DNA of 64,000 nucleotides, taken from IMG/VR virus record IMGVR_UViG_3300033155_001152, positions 40,237 through 104,236 of that record. One strand, given 5' to 3'. The stretch comes from a virus. The translations under genes and the position numbers were made by a program. The notes under the pieces are model-generated. The model worked only from the letters and a program-made list of their open reading frames with translations. It did no database searches and had not been told where the DNA came from. Positions 43,498 through 50,700 of this stretch are shown here, in pieces. Each line of letters starts with the position of its first letter. Within the stretch, counting starts at the first letter, position 1.

Positions 43498-44150
43498 TAG
43501 ACTCCTTCCCCAGCTATCTCGTCCGCGAGTTGGTCGATTGTCTTCTCGCTTTCCTTGATCTCAAGATCAGGGTCACCAAGCCTTTCAATTTCATCCAACT
43601 CGTCTTGAGTAAACTCCTCAATCGGCAATACCGGAATCTCATCGCCAGCGTCTGGTTCGCGATCCAAACCTGTGATTGCCCACCTATCTGCGCGAGCCAT
43701 CTGAATACCTGCCATCGCCAACTTCAACGTTGCAATGTCATCCTTCGCGTCAGAAATTGGAGTTTCGTCATTTATCGCCTTGGCTATTCTGGCGAATATC
43801 AGCTTCGCTATTGTCGTAGCGTATTTGTAATGCTCGTCCTTCGAACTCTTGATCCGCTTGATATTGTTTGCGGCGTCAGAGATCATCTCTCTTGCCGTTT
43901 CATCTTTGGCTGCTTCAGCGTAGACCTCTGCTTTAGAACCCTTCTCGATGCCGCGCTTCGATAGGGCCTGGCTCAGATACGATGCGTTCGCTCCGAATGT
44001 TGTGGCTAGGTCTACGAGTGTGAAATCACCTGACGCCCACATCTCCTCGATCTGGCCCCACTCAGTAGGAGTGAGACGCTTTCCAGTTTTGAGAGGCGTC
44101 TTTTTCTTTCGAATCGGTTTCTTTCTTATTTTTCTACTGGCAGCAGTCAT
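43497..44150 (-). CDS. Terminase small subunit
   Basis: About 217 residues from ATG 44150 (the frame extends upstream to a TTG at 44216 with no clear site). A basic N-terminus (RKIRKKPIRKKKTPLKTGKRL) is followed by a helix-turn-helix (FTLVDLATTFGANASYLSQALSKRGI), typical of DNA recognition by TerS, then a helical oligomerisation region and acidic C-terminus (DELDEIERLGDPDLEIKESEKTIDQLADEIAGEG). Directly upstream of TerL. The recognised DNA (pac or cos) is not identified here. Confidence 0.82.
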   Translation of the reverse strand: MTAASRKIRKKPIRKKKTPLKTGKRLTPTEWGQIEEMWASGDFTLVDLATTFGANASYLSQALSKRGIEKGSKAEVYAEAAKDETAREMISDAANNIKRIKSSKDEHYKYATTIAKLIFARIAKAINDETPISDAKDDIATLKLAMAGIQMARADRWAITGLDREPDAGDEIPVLPIEEFTQDELDEIERLGDPDLEIKESEKTIDQLADEIAGEGV

Positions 44151-44421
44151 AGCCCACCAAGTAAAAATGGGCCGTCGCCAAGAGGGACCAGGGGGTGTGC
44201 GACGACCCGTTGACAACCGTTGTAAAGATATATTTTATCACAAAATTCAATTTACTATTCCCGAAATCGCTAAATAAATCCCCGTGCCGGGGTCTTTTCT
44301 CAGCCGTCGTTTTCCCTTTGCTATAATAACTCTTGGACCCTTGGGGCTTAGACCTTAAATACTCTAAAAGCTAATTAAAGCGAAAAATTAAAATCCCCGG
44401 AATGAAATCCAATCCACAGAA
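44151..44421. other. Intergenic region upstream of terminase
   Basis: 270 bases. Contains an AT-rich segment (44222-44275), a short CCCCG/CGGGG hairpin at 44280-44292 and, on the plus strand, a TGC-TATAAT text at 44320-44328 without a matching gene. It could hold the late promoter or the packaging site, but nothing decisive is visible. Confidence 0.45.
44277..44296 (-). terminator. Short hairpin after the winged-helix gene
   Basis: CCCCG/CGGGG with three-base loop; flanked on the minus strand by ATTTATTT and on the plus by TCTTTTCTC, so it could end transcripts in both directions. Separates the modification-like cluster from terminase. Confidence 0.45.
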
Positions 44422-44736
44422 TTAGACCTCACTCGCAAGCTCCCTGGAAAGAACCCTGGACATGGCTTCTGGTGTCGAGGTTCTTTTTCTGGATACAAAT
44501 TCGTAACCATTTTTTGTGGCACACAAGGTGATACGTCTCCTGGCTCTGCGCTTCTGGGTTTCTTTCTTTTCAATCATACCCTTTGATATCAGATTTCGAA
44601 TGATGAACTGGATTGAGGGCTTATTTGTGTCATAAAAGACTCTCTGGATTATTTCGTCCAGATCACAAAAGGAGCCATTTGAATTTGCTCTTACAATGAC
44701 TGTTAGTACATTTTCTTGCTTGTCCGTGAGTATCAC
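44422..44736 (-). CDS. Winged-helix (MarR-like) DNA-binding protein
   Basis: 104 residues: MILTDKQENVLTVIVRAN, then DLDEIIQRVFYDTNKPSIQFIIRNLISKGMIEKKETQKRRARRRITLCATKNGYEFV, the helix-turn-helix and wing of the MarR/PadR class. The basic wing KKETQKRRARRR suits DNA contact. ATGA overlap with the GNAT gene upstream. Likely regulates this cluster or the late genes; target unknown. Confidence 0.75.
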   Translation of the reverse strand: MILTDKQENVLTVIVRANSNGSFCDLDEIIQRVFYDTNKPSIQFIIRNLISKGMIEKKETQKRRARRRITLCATKNGYEFVSRKRTSTPEAMSRVLSRELASEV

Positions 44737-45635
44737 GATTGTTCTCCATCTAATAAAATCAGCTTTTCTCCGGTCGCTTGCCTGTCAAAAGCCGTGAGTG
44801 GTAGGGTGTCTGGAATCTTGCGTCCAAAGTCTGGATTCTCGTACACGCCGTATTCGGGCATGGCAAAGACCAACTGTTGCGTGTTGCGCAACACACTCTC
44901 TATGGGCATGTCTTCCATTACTCGGCGTTTCTTTTCCAATCTTACATCGCCAACGCCCTGTTTTTCAAGGGAACTGCGATAATAATAGAAATTTCGAAGT
45001 AAAGGTTCCAGCCCTTTTCTTTCACTTTCTGACTTCGCCATCAGTTCATCTCTGAGGGCAATGTAGTCTATTGGGTTACAGTCGAAGTGCAGACCGAAAA
45101 ACTCAATTCCCTCTTTGTAGTAAGGTGATCGACGCGGTTTGGTGAACAAGAATCCCGCCTTTTGAGCGAACTGATTGTATCTGCTCATGGAGGATTGTAT
45201 TTCAGCGAATCTCTTACCTTCCATTCTGGCCGCCAGGTTCAACGCTCTCACCGCCACACCGATTCCTCGATACATTGTGTCGACCACGGTGCGCGAATTC
45301 AGACACACATTCTGGTTCAGCCATTTGAATCGATGAACGTTCGTTATTCTGGTGTCTCCTCCGCCTGCTGCCAATATAGGAAACAATTCATGTCGAGATT
45401 TCAGCAAACCACGCGGAGAAGTCATAACGACACACCCGACCAGATCATCAAACAGACTTATTCGATACACTCGTCCAGCCGTTCTGCCTGTCGATTTGTA
45501 ATGCAACTCGTGCAGAGCTTCCCAATCCGACTTGTCTCCCGGCGAGATTATCATCTTGCGAAGAAGATCGAATTTAGCGGGCACGAGCAGGCGCTGGATC
45601 TCGACATCGACAATTGCTGAAGAATTTTTACTCAT
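44733..45635 (-). CDS. GNAT-fold acetyltransferase-like protein
   Basis: 300 residues. Residues 38-75 (WEALHELHYKSTGRTAGRVYRISLFDDLVGCVVMT) and the acyl-CoA loop TMYRGIGVAVRALNLAARM at 120-138 give the GNAT fold, followed by KRFAEIQSSMSRYNQFAQKAGF, the usual end strand. The protein resembles the acetyltransferase half of COG2401, ABC ATPases fused to a predicted acetyltransferase; here the ATPase is two genes upstream. The substrate could be DNA bases (compare Mu Mom, also GNAT-like), protein or small molecule; the ParB-like neighbours favour DNA. C-terminal 100 residues have no clear assignment. Weak ribosome site before ATG 45635. Confidence 0.72.
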   Translation of the reverse strand: MSKNSSAIVDVEIQRLLVPAKFDLLRKMIISPGDKSDWEALHELHYKSTGRTAGRVYRISLFDDLVGCVVMTSPRGLLKSRHELFPILAAGGGDTRITNVHRFKWLNQNVCLNSRTVVDTMYRGIGVAVRALNLAARMEGKRFAEIQSSMSRYNQFAQKAGFLFTKPRRSPYYKEGIEFFGLHFDCNPIDYIALRDELMAKSESERKGLEPLLRNFYYYRSSLEKQGVGDVRLEKKRRVMEDMPIESVLRNTQQLVFAMPEYGVYENPDFGRKIPDTLPLTAFDRQATGEKLILLDGEQS

Positions 45636-45646
45636 CTGTTAAATTT

Positions 45647-45919
45647 CTACTTTTTCTCTGGAATTGTGTTGACAATCTCTTTGAATTCGTCGAATGGTAA
45701 ATACCAAAATGGATATCTTTCTTTGAACGGAGCGTCTTTTGGTAAGCTCGTGTTCATCAGATATGGAAACACTTCAGGGTGAGTTGCGATAAACGCAATG
45801 ACTCTCAGCACATTCATTAGATTGCTGGCATCCCAATGCCCTGATCGTAAAGCTCGAAAGGCTACAAGTGCAATGAAAGAAAAGAATCCTAGGCCGTAGC
45901 CAACAAAGAAGCTACTCAT
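45647..45919 (-). CDS. Small membrane protein between ATPase and acetyltransferase
   Basis: 90 residues. One strong membrane segment (residues 4-22 FFVGYGLGFFSFIALVAFR), a possible second one near 38-48, and a soluble end (FKERYPFWYLPFDEFKEIVNTIPEKK). Start overlaps the ATPase stop by eight bases, strong site GAGGAGATAAAA. Not an obvious holin. The co-transcription suggests it anchors or assists the cluster, which is inference. Confidence 0.65.
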   Translation of the reverse strand: MSSFFVGYGLGFFSFIALVAFRALRSGHWDASNLMNVLRVIAFIATHPEVFPYLMNTSLPKDAPFKERYPFWYLPFDEFKEIVNTIPEKK

Positions 45920-46556
45920 TTTTATCTCCTCGAGAAATTTCCACTTTATCTCTGAATCTCTTTTTCACAACCAGGGATGGCCCCAACTCTTCCAGGAGAT
46001 CCTCGTGGGTGGTGGCCACGATCAAAGTCTTTCCCTCTTTTCGAGCGTGTTTCTGTAGAGAGAACGCAACAATCTTTGCCGTAACGCGATCAAGAACGGC
46101 ACCAAATTCATCAGCAACCCATACATCTGCTGGTAGATTTAACAGGTGGGCCAGTCTCAGTCGATATCGCTGACCATCGGACAATTCACTTGGCTTACGA
46201 ATGAACAGATAAGCGTCATTCAAACCAACTCTGGATAGGATCATCAGAGCTTCTTTTGTAGTCTTGCCAACTTGGTCGACTAGCGGAACATTTTCGAGTT
46301 GAACATCGTCAATATTCATCACGACTTGGTTATCGAGTTGCAGCGCCGTTTCACATTGTTTCAGCAGCACCGTTTTGCCAGATCCAGATTGACCTGTTAT
46401 ATAGACGACATCTCCGTTTTCGATTTCCATTTCGAAATCCTCAAACAAGATGAACTCTCGATCATCAAGCCCTAGTCCAAAAGACTCGGCGACTTCGATT
46501 ACTCGATCAGTTCGCGCTACCTTTGTGGAGAATTTCTTGCTAACTGTGAATTTCAT
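45912..46556 (-). CDS. ABC ATPase, stand-alone (COG2401-like)
   Basis: 214 residues with a full ABC cassette: Walker A GQSGSGKT (55-62), signature LSDGQ (125-129), Walker B VWVADEFGA (D149, E150) and H-loop ATTHEDL (H184). No membrane domain is present, so it is not a transporter. The N-terminal 40 residues and the pattern ELSDGQRYRLRLAHLLNLPADVWVADEF match the ABC half of ATPase-acetyltransferase fusions of the COG2401 type as I recall them. Probably powers a conformational change of the GNAT partner or DNA loading. ATG 46556 after AGGAAAGGCT. Confidence 0.8.
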   Translation of the reverse strand: MKFTVSKKFSTKVARTDRVIEVAESFGLGLDDREFILFEDFEMEIENGDVVYITGQSGSGKTVLLKQCETALQLDNQVVMNIDDVQLENVPLVDQVGKTTKEALMILSRVGLNDAYLFIRKPSELSDGQRYRLRLAHLLNLPADVWVADEFGAVLDRVTAKIVAFSLQKHARKEGKTLIVATTHEDLLEELGPSLVVKKRFRDKVEISRGDKNE

Positions 46557-46631
46557 AGCCTTTCCTGTGATAAATTTACGATTTCGATGAATGGATTTGG
46601 CTACCTGGCCGCCTAAGCCGTCACCTGGATG

Positions 46632-47312
46632 CTAATTGTTGTCAAAATAGTCTTTGGCTATTGCTACCAGTGCCTTTGCTGTGTCTACCTCATAGACACC
46701 TCGCATTGTACTGAGCCACCTCGCCACTAATTTTGCGTCCCCTGCTTCGAAAAATCCAAACCCCAGAACTTCCTTTATTGGAACGCTTCTGTCTTTTGCA
46801 TCTGCGCTGTCTGATTTTGCGTCGGAGACATTTTCGTTTGTGATGTCATCTTCACCGACCAGGGCTGACAAGTCCATCGAGCCAAGGTCTTGAGACATGA
46901 ACTCGAGTTCCTTTTCTGACAGACCCATAGCGGCCATCAAATCGTCTGCGTCGTCTTCTGCGATCTCCATGATCTCAGCGTTCAGGATATTTGTATCAAC
47001 GTCGCCAACAGCCACACGATTGTCCGCTATGCGACTGGCGTTCGCTTCTTTAGCTGTCATGTCGGTTCGAACAAGAACGGGCACATGGGTGTACTTTAGA
47101 TAGATTGCCGCAAGTCGTCTACCGTGCCCTTTTATGATTACCCCAGCGCCGTCAATTACGATTGGAACATCGAAGCCGAACTTCTGGATTGACAGGGCGA
47201 TGCTCTTGACTTGCTTTTCGTCGTGAATCTTGGCGTTTCCTGGGTACGGGTGAACCTGCTCTATTGGCCAGCTTTCAACCTTTCCTTCGCCTGCTAAATT
47301 ATTTGTAATCAT
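46632..47312 (-). CDS. ParB-like nuclease-fold protein, copy 1
   Basis: 226 residues. The ParB/Srx fold is seen as VESWPIEQVHPYPGNAKIHDEKQVKSIALSIQKFGFDVPIVID followed by IIKGHGRRLAAI, the ParB CTPase/nuclease signature G-x-x-R at 62-66. Then comes the ALRIADNR-like ANASRIADNRVA and a helical, acidic region with GLSEKELEFMSQDLGSMD. The C-terminal 60 residues may be a separate part (FGFFEAGDAKLVARWLSTMRG). In phages, ParB-like proteins are often fused to or next to DNA methylases; here no methylase is next to it. Overlaps the upstream gene by 14 bases. Confidence 0.82.
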   Translation of the reverse strand: MITNNLAGEGKVESWPIEQVHPYPGNAKIHDEKQVKSIALSIQKFGFDVPIVIDGAGVIIKGHGRRLAAIYLKYTHVPVLVRTDMTAKEANASRIADNRVAVGDVDTNILNAEIMEIAEDDADDLMAAMGLSEKELEFMSQDLGSMDLSALVGEDDITNENVSDAKSDSADAKDRSVPIKEVLGFGFFEAGDAKLVARWLSTMRGVYEVDTAKALVAIAKDYFDNN

Positions 47313-47682
47313 TGCGGTATCTAAGCTCCTCTTTGAATAGCTCTCTTGAACTTCCGATTGATTTCTCTGAGTTCAATATGGTCTCAATGTGACTCGTTTT
47401 CATATCCATAAGGAATATTCGCTTGAGCGGTTGGTCGCCTTTCTTACCAAAAGTTCCCCATCTGAAATGCTTTCTGTTGTGTTCGTGAACGCCTTCTATT
47501 TCGACTATCGACAGGTCTTCTGCTTGGACCTCATTTGTTGATCGACCAAAATAGCTCATTCCTCCGTCTACCACGTAGAGTTCGCCGTTCTCGTCTTGAT
47601 ACGCCACGTAATCGTGTCGATGAAAGCTCTCGATGACTGTGCCGTCAGGGGTTTTCATTGCGTTGCGAAATATTCTACTCAT
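47299..47682 (-). CDS. Conserved phage protein of unknown function
   Basis: 127 residues. The N-terminal half (RNAMKTPDGTVIESFHRHDYVAYQDENGELYVVDGGMSYFGRS) resembles a frequent small phage protein with pattern IES.HRHDfv.C.CG...VDGG..YLRR, but lacks its zinc-binding cysteines. The C-terminal half (FRWGTFGKKGDQPLKRIFLMDMKTSHIETIL) resembles a second frequent small phage motif. It appears to be a fusion of both. Sits between the two ParB-like genes. Confidence 0.7.
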   Translation of the reverse strand: MSRIFRNAMKTPDGTVIESFHRHDYVAYQDENGELYVVDGGMSYFGRSTNEVQAEDLSIVEIEGVHEHNRKHFRWGTFGKKGDQPLKRIFLMDMKTSHIETILNSEKSIGSSRELFKEELRYRNDYK

Positions 47683-48319
47683 CTTTTTCCCCTAGCAGCA
47701 GAAAGACCAAAGCGTCTCCTGCATTTGTGAGTGCATTGCTTCCATCGAAACCCTGGGCTTTCATTATTTTGTTGATCACCTCTGAAATCTCTTCAGCATC
47801 TCTTACTGGAACCTTGAATCTCATAATGGTATCGGTTGGCGGAGCTTTAGTTTCATCTACCAGTGGAACGTCGTCGTCATCGTCAAGGTTCAAATCGTCG
47901 ATGTCTATTTCGCTAGTGGCGATGATGGCCGATAAATCGTTGTCAGAATAGGGAAGAAAGGTTGTAATGTCTTCCAGATCGAGTTCGGCTAATACTTCTG
48001 CGAGCTTGCCTGCGTCGTCATGACCCCATCGACCGTTATCTGCCAGACCGATCTCTTTTGCCGTTACATCGTCAATCTCGCCAAGGTTGATTACCGGTAA
48101 CTCAGTGAGACCCAGGCGAATGGCCGATTCCCATCTGTGGTGTCCACCCAAAATCTCCAGAACTCCGACGTCCAATTCTCGCGCTATAATTGGTTTGAAG
48201 AATCCGAGTCTTTTAATACTCGCGTCCAACTTGTGTTCGGACGCTGGATCGAGGACGTTTGGGTTCCAGGGATTGCCTCTTAGTTCGTTGGGTTCTACTA
48301 TTAGGTGAGTGTAAGCCAT
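47675..48319 (-). CDS. ParB-like nuclease-fold protein, copy 2
   Basis: 214 residues. ParB signature: LRGNPWNPNVLDPASEHKLDASIKRLGFFKPIIARELDVGVLEILGGHHRWESAIRLG, with GGHHRWE at 58-64, then VTAKEIGLADNGRWGHDDAGKLAEVLAELD, the target-selection text of phage ParB-like proteins. An acidic linker (DIDDLNLDDDDDVPLVDETKAPP) leads to a C-terminal domain with AEEISEVINKIMKAQGF. First gene of the leftward operon; leader of about 27 bases from the predicted promoter. Confidence 0.85.
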   Translation of the reverse strand: MAYTHLIVEPNELRGNPWNPNVLDPASEHKLDASIKRLGFFKPIIARELDVGVLEILGGHHRWESAIRLGLTELPVINLGEIDDVTAKEIGLADNGRWGHDDAGKLAEVLAELDLEDITTFLPYSDNDLSAIIATSEIDIDDLNLDDDDDVPLVDETKAPPTDTIMRFKVPVRDAEEISEVINKIMKAQGFDGSNALTNAGDALVFLLLGEKDE

Positions 48320-48328
48320 TGTCGCTCT

Positions 48329-48357
48329 TTGATTGTTGCTTCGGATTTCCTTATACT
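48329..48357 (+). promoter_or_regulatory. Rightward sigma70-type promoter
   Basis: -35 TTGATT (48329-48334), 17-base spacer, -10 TATACT (48352-48357). Predicted start near 48364, giving a leader of about 22 bases before the TTG of the helicase gene. RNA polymerase could not occupy this and the leftward promoter at once. Confidence 0.75.
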
Positions 48358-48381
48358 ATCAGTCTAATACTTTGCAGGCAA
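48353..48381 (-). promoter_or_regulatory. Leftward sigma70-type promoter
   Basis: -35 TTGCCT (48381-48376), 17-base spacer, -10 TAGTAT (48358-48353) on the minus strand. Predicted start near 48346 drives the ParB/ABC/GNAT operon. Its -10 overlaps that of the rightward promoter. Confidence 0.7.
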
Positions 48382-48386
48382 ATATC

Positions 48387-49907
48387 TTGAACACCGTAAC
48401 GATAATCTACAATCCGGTGGCGGCAAAAATAGTTAGCCCCACGCACCAGGTGGACCTTCATATCCAGCACATTCTGTCGTATAACGTATCTGGCGCGGAT
48501 ATGAGTGATTCCTATCAGAGCGGTTATTGGGATGGTCGATCTAGTTTTTACGAAATGCGCAAACATAGATTCCCCGCTGGATTTGTTCCGGCAGTCATAA
48601 AGGGTCTTCGTCAATTAGGGTACGAGGTCAACTCTCGTCGAGCCAAAAAGCCAAAACCTCTTGGCCCAGAGCGTCCTATCTTTGACGAATTTCAGTACAA
48701 AGACGAACGCTACGATTTCCAAGCTGAGACCGTTGATCGACTGATAAGACACGGTTCGATGATCGCACAGGTTGCTACTGGTGGCGGCAAGTCTCGTATC
48801 GCTCAGATCGCCACCGCCAGGATACAACGTCCAACGCTTTTTCTAACCACTAGAAAGGTTTTGATGTATCAGATGAGAGGTCATTACGTCGACATGCTAA
48901 AGTATGACGGTATGCCGAAGCACCATAAAGTAGGTGTGATGGGTGATGGGGAGTGGAGTCCGGAACCCTGGATTAATGTCGGAATGACTCAGACACTTAT
49001 CTCCAGATTAAAACCCGCTGGCGTACTTGATTCCCAAGAGAAGCAGGACGCTCAAGATAAACGAATACGAGAGACTATTGCCTTGCTCGAGCGGTTCGAG
49101 CTTGTCATTCTTGAAGAGGCTCACGAAGCGTCCGGAAACAGTTATTACGATATTATGAAACGATGTAAGAATGCTCACTATCGACTCGCACTAACTGCCA
49201 CCCCTTTCATGAAGGAAGATGAAGAGGGCAATATGAATTTGATGGCATGTGCAGGTGCCATTGGAATAAGGGTTTCTGAAAAGCAGTTGATCGACTGTGG
49301 AATTTTGGCCAGACCGGTTTTCAAATATGTCGTTCCAGAGAAGCCTAAGTTTTTGCTTAGAAACACTTCTTGGCAGGCAGCCTATCGTCTCGGGGTCGTA
49401 GAGAGTGTTTCCAGAAATGCTTTGATTTTGCAGAACGGAATAAAGTCCTCCAAATATAACCTTCCCACTCTCGTGCTTGTGCAGCAGCAGAAACATGGAA
49501 AGATTCTCGAGGCCGCCTTTCGTAAGAATGGCGTCAGGTGTAAATTTATTTTTGGCCCAAGCAAGACGCATGAGCGCGATCTAGCTCTAAAGGAATTGGA
49601 GTCTGGCGTTATACAGGTCTTGATAGGCTCGAATATTCTGGACGTTGGTGTCGATTGTCCGGCACTTGGCATGGTCATGAATGCTGCTGGAGGAAAAGCT
49701 GAAGTCAATCTTCGCCAGAGAATCGGTCGAGGACTTCGAGCGAAGAAGGTCGGCCCAAACGTCTGCTTCTTTCTTGACTTCACCGATATTCATAATAAAC
49801 ATCTTGGAAAGCATAGCGCCGCTCGACGCGGTATAGTCCAGGCTACACCTGGCTTTGCTGAGAATATACTGCTGGATTCACAGGATTTTCCATATGATTT
49901 ATTCTAA
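48387..49907 (+). CDS. SF2 DNA/RNA helicase (XPB/UvsW-like)
   Basis: About 506 residues. An N-terminal domain of 110 residues (YNPVAAKIVSPTHQVDLHIQHILSY, SYQSGYWDGRSSFYE) resembles that of UvsW/XPB-type helicases. Core motifs: Walker A VATGGGKS, Walker B ILEEAHEA, motif III LTATP, RecA2 with IGSNILDVGVDCP and QRIGRGLR. Possible roles are branch migration, replication restart or recombination. TTG 48387 is chosen: it is the first start after the predicted transcription start, with GCAGG before it; the next ATG (48501) would remove conserved N-terminal text. Confidence 0.88.
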   Translation: MNTVTIIYNPVAAKIVSPTHQVDLHIQHILSYNVSGADMSDSYQSGYWDGRSSFYEMRKHRFPAGFVPAVIKGLRQLGYEVNSRRAKKPKPLGPERPIFDEFQYKDERYDFQAETVDRLIRHGSMIAQVATGGGKSRIAQIATARIQRPTLFLTTRKVLMYQMRGHYVDMLKYDGMPKHHKVGVMGDGEWSPEPWINVGMTQTLISRLKPAGVLDSQEKQDAQDKRIRETIALLERFELVILEEAHEASGNSYYDIMKRCKNAHYRLALTATPFMKEDEEGNMNLMACAGAIGIRVSEKQLIDCGILARPVFKYVVPEKPKFLLRNTSWQAAYRLGVVESVSRNALILQNGIKSSKYNLPTLVLVQQQKHGKILEAAFRKNGVRCKFIFGPSKTHERDLALKELESGVIQVLIGSNILDVGVDCPALGMVMNAAGGKAEVNLRQRIGRGLRAKKVGPNVCFFLDFTDIHNKHLGKHSAARRGIVQATPGFAENILLDSQDFPYDLF

Positions 49908-49922
49908 ACCTCTCTTTTCTAG

Positions 49923-49931
49923 TGCTATCAT
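49923..49931 (+). promoter_or_regulatory. Extended -10 element (TGCTATCAT) at a start codon
   Basis: TGC-TATCAT ends six bases before ATG 49938, and no Shine-Dalgarno is visible. Same geometry as at 27902 and 9506. Confidence 0.35.
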
Positions 49932-49937
49932 GCTGAT

Positions 49938-50159
49938 ATGACCTCGAACGCAGCAGAAAAAACGCCTTTGACTATTTCTTTGGAAACCAAAACGCTTGGT
50001 GTAGTCAAATTTACGGCCTTTTCTAGTATCTCTGACGCTGCGGATTACGCAATCTTACTCATATCATCAGGAGAGGCAATACCCAAGTCGATCAGGCTTG
50101 GTGATGAAGTTGTTATGAGTGAAGCCGATATCAACCTCTATTGGGAATCGTCACTATGA
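49938..50159 (+). CDS. Hypothetical small protein
   Basis: 73 residues: TPLTISLETKTLGVVKFTAFSSISDAADYAILLISSGEAIPKSIRLGDEVVMSEADI. Mixed alpha/beta, no known domain; a small-protein family with similar GEA.P..I.....V....dI text is seen in phage early regions. Possibly translated from a leaderless transcript. Confidence 0.65.
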   Translation: MTSNAAEKTPLTISLETKTLGVVKFTAFSSISDAADYAILLISSGEAIPKSIRLGDEVVMSEADINLYWESSL

Positions 50160-50201
50160 TCCCTATTCTTGGAAAACGGATTTACCAGAGTAGGAGAAAT
50201 T

Positions 50202-50483
50202 ATGTCTGATTACGATAATCGAGAATTGCTAAAGCTAATGAAGGAGCTTTCCTATCGACACTTCAATGTAGAATGGGAAAACGGACTCGAGTATATTCTT
50301 TGGCATTGGATGCACCATCCCTCTCCATTAACGGTTCATGACGAACACAGGCTTTACATGGCGCACTCTCGTGCTAAGGGATGGTTTGCGATTCTTGACG
50401 AACCCTCAGAAGGAGTTCAGTTTATGACTACCGACAAATGGATCAGACTGTTCCAGGATGAGTTTGATGGGGCGGTGAACTAA
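50202..50483 (+). CDS. Hypothetical protein
   Basis: 93 residues from ATG 50202, preceded by TAGGAGAAATT. Text: RELLKLMKELSYRHFNVEWENGLEYILWHWMHHP, LTVHDEHRLYMAHSRAKGWFAILDEPSEGVQFM. No recognisable domain; Trp/His-rich. The stop TAA is adjacent to the next start. Confidence 0.65.
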   Translation: MSDYDNRELLKLMKELSYRHFNVEWENGLEYILWHWMHHPSPLTVHDEHRLYMAHSRAKGWFAILDEPSEGVQFMTTDKWIRLFQDEFDGAVN

Positions 50484-50484
50484 T

Positions 50485-50700
50485 GTGGTCGCTGACAGCC
50501 CTGATGTATCTTTTGGACCGGATACGTGCAGCATATGTGAATGTGATTTTTCATTTGAAAATGAAGGTGGCGTTTCTGGCTTTATTGGTATTATTGGCGT
50601 CTCTTTCTGCCCAACATGTCATGCCGGGCTACACGATCTCTATCTCTCGTGGTACGGCGAAGACGACAACGACGAAGTAGGAGATAAAAATGGGAACTAA
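50485..50700 (+). CDS. Zinc-ribbon protein
   Basis: 71 residues from GTG 50485. Two CxxC knuckles (CSICECDFSFENEG and FCPTCHAGL) form one zinc site. Soluble, acidic end (YGEDDNDEVGDKNGN). An overlapping frame at 50483 would encode a signal-peptide-like protein but the knuckles argue for this frame. Overlaps the next start by 11 bases. Confidence 0.7.
   Translation: MVADSPDVSFGPDTCSICECDFSFENEGGVSGFIGIIGVSFCPTCHAGLHDLYLSWYGEDDNDEVGDKNGN

Noticed and set aside
44320-44328. Rightward promoter TGCTATAAT upstream of terminase
   Set aside because: It points against all genes in the area and only a 13-codon frame follows; may be chance.
45912-46556. ABC transporter ATPase
   Set aside because: No permease gene nearby; only a 90-residue single-span protein is present, and the GNAT neighbour points to a non-transport role.
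46632-48319. Plasmid-type ParAB partition (phage-plasmid lifestyle)
   Set aside because: There are two ParB-like proteins but no ParA ATPase and no centromere-like repeats; the ATPase here is an ABC type.
50483-50680. Signal-peptide-like 65-residue protein in the frame overlapping the zinc-ribbon gene
   Set aside because: The overlapping frame has two CxxC knuckles and fits the gene spacing; the hydrophobic stretch is probably a by-product of that coding.
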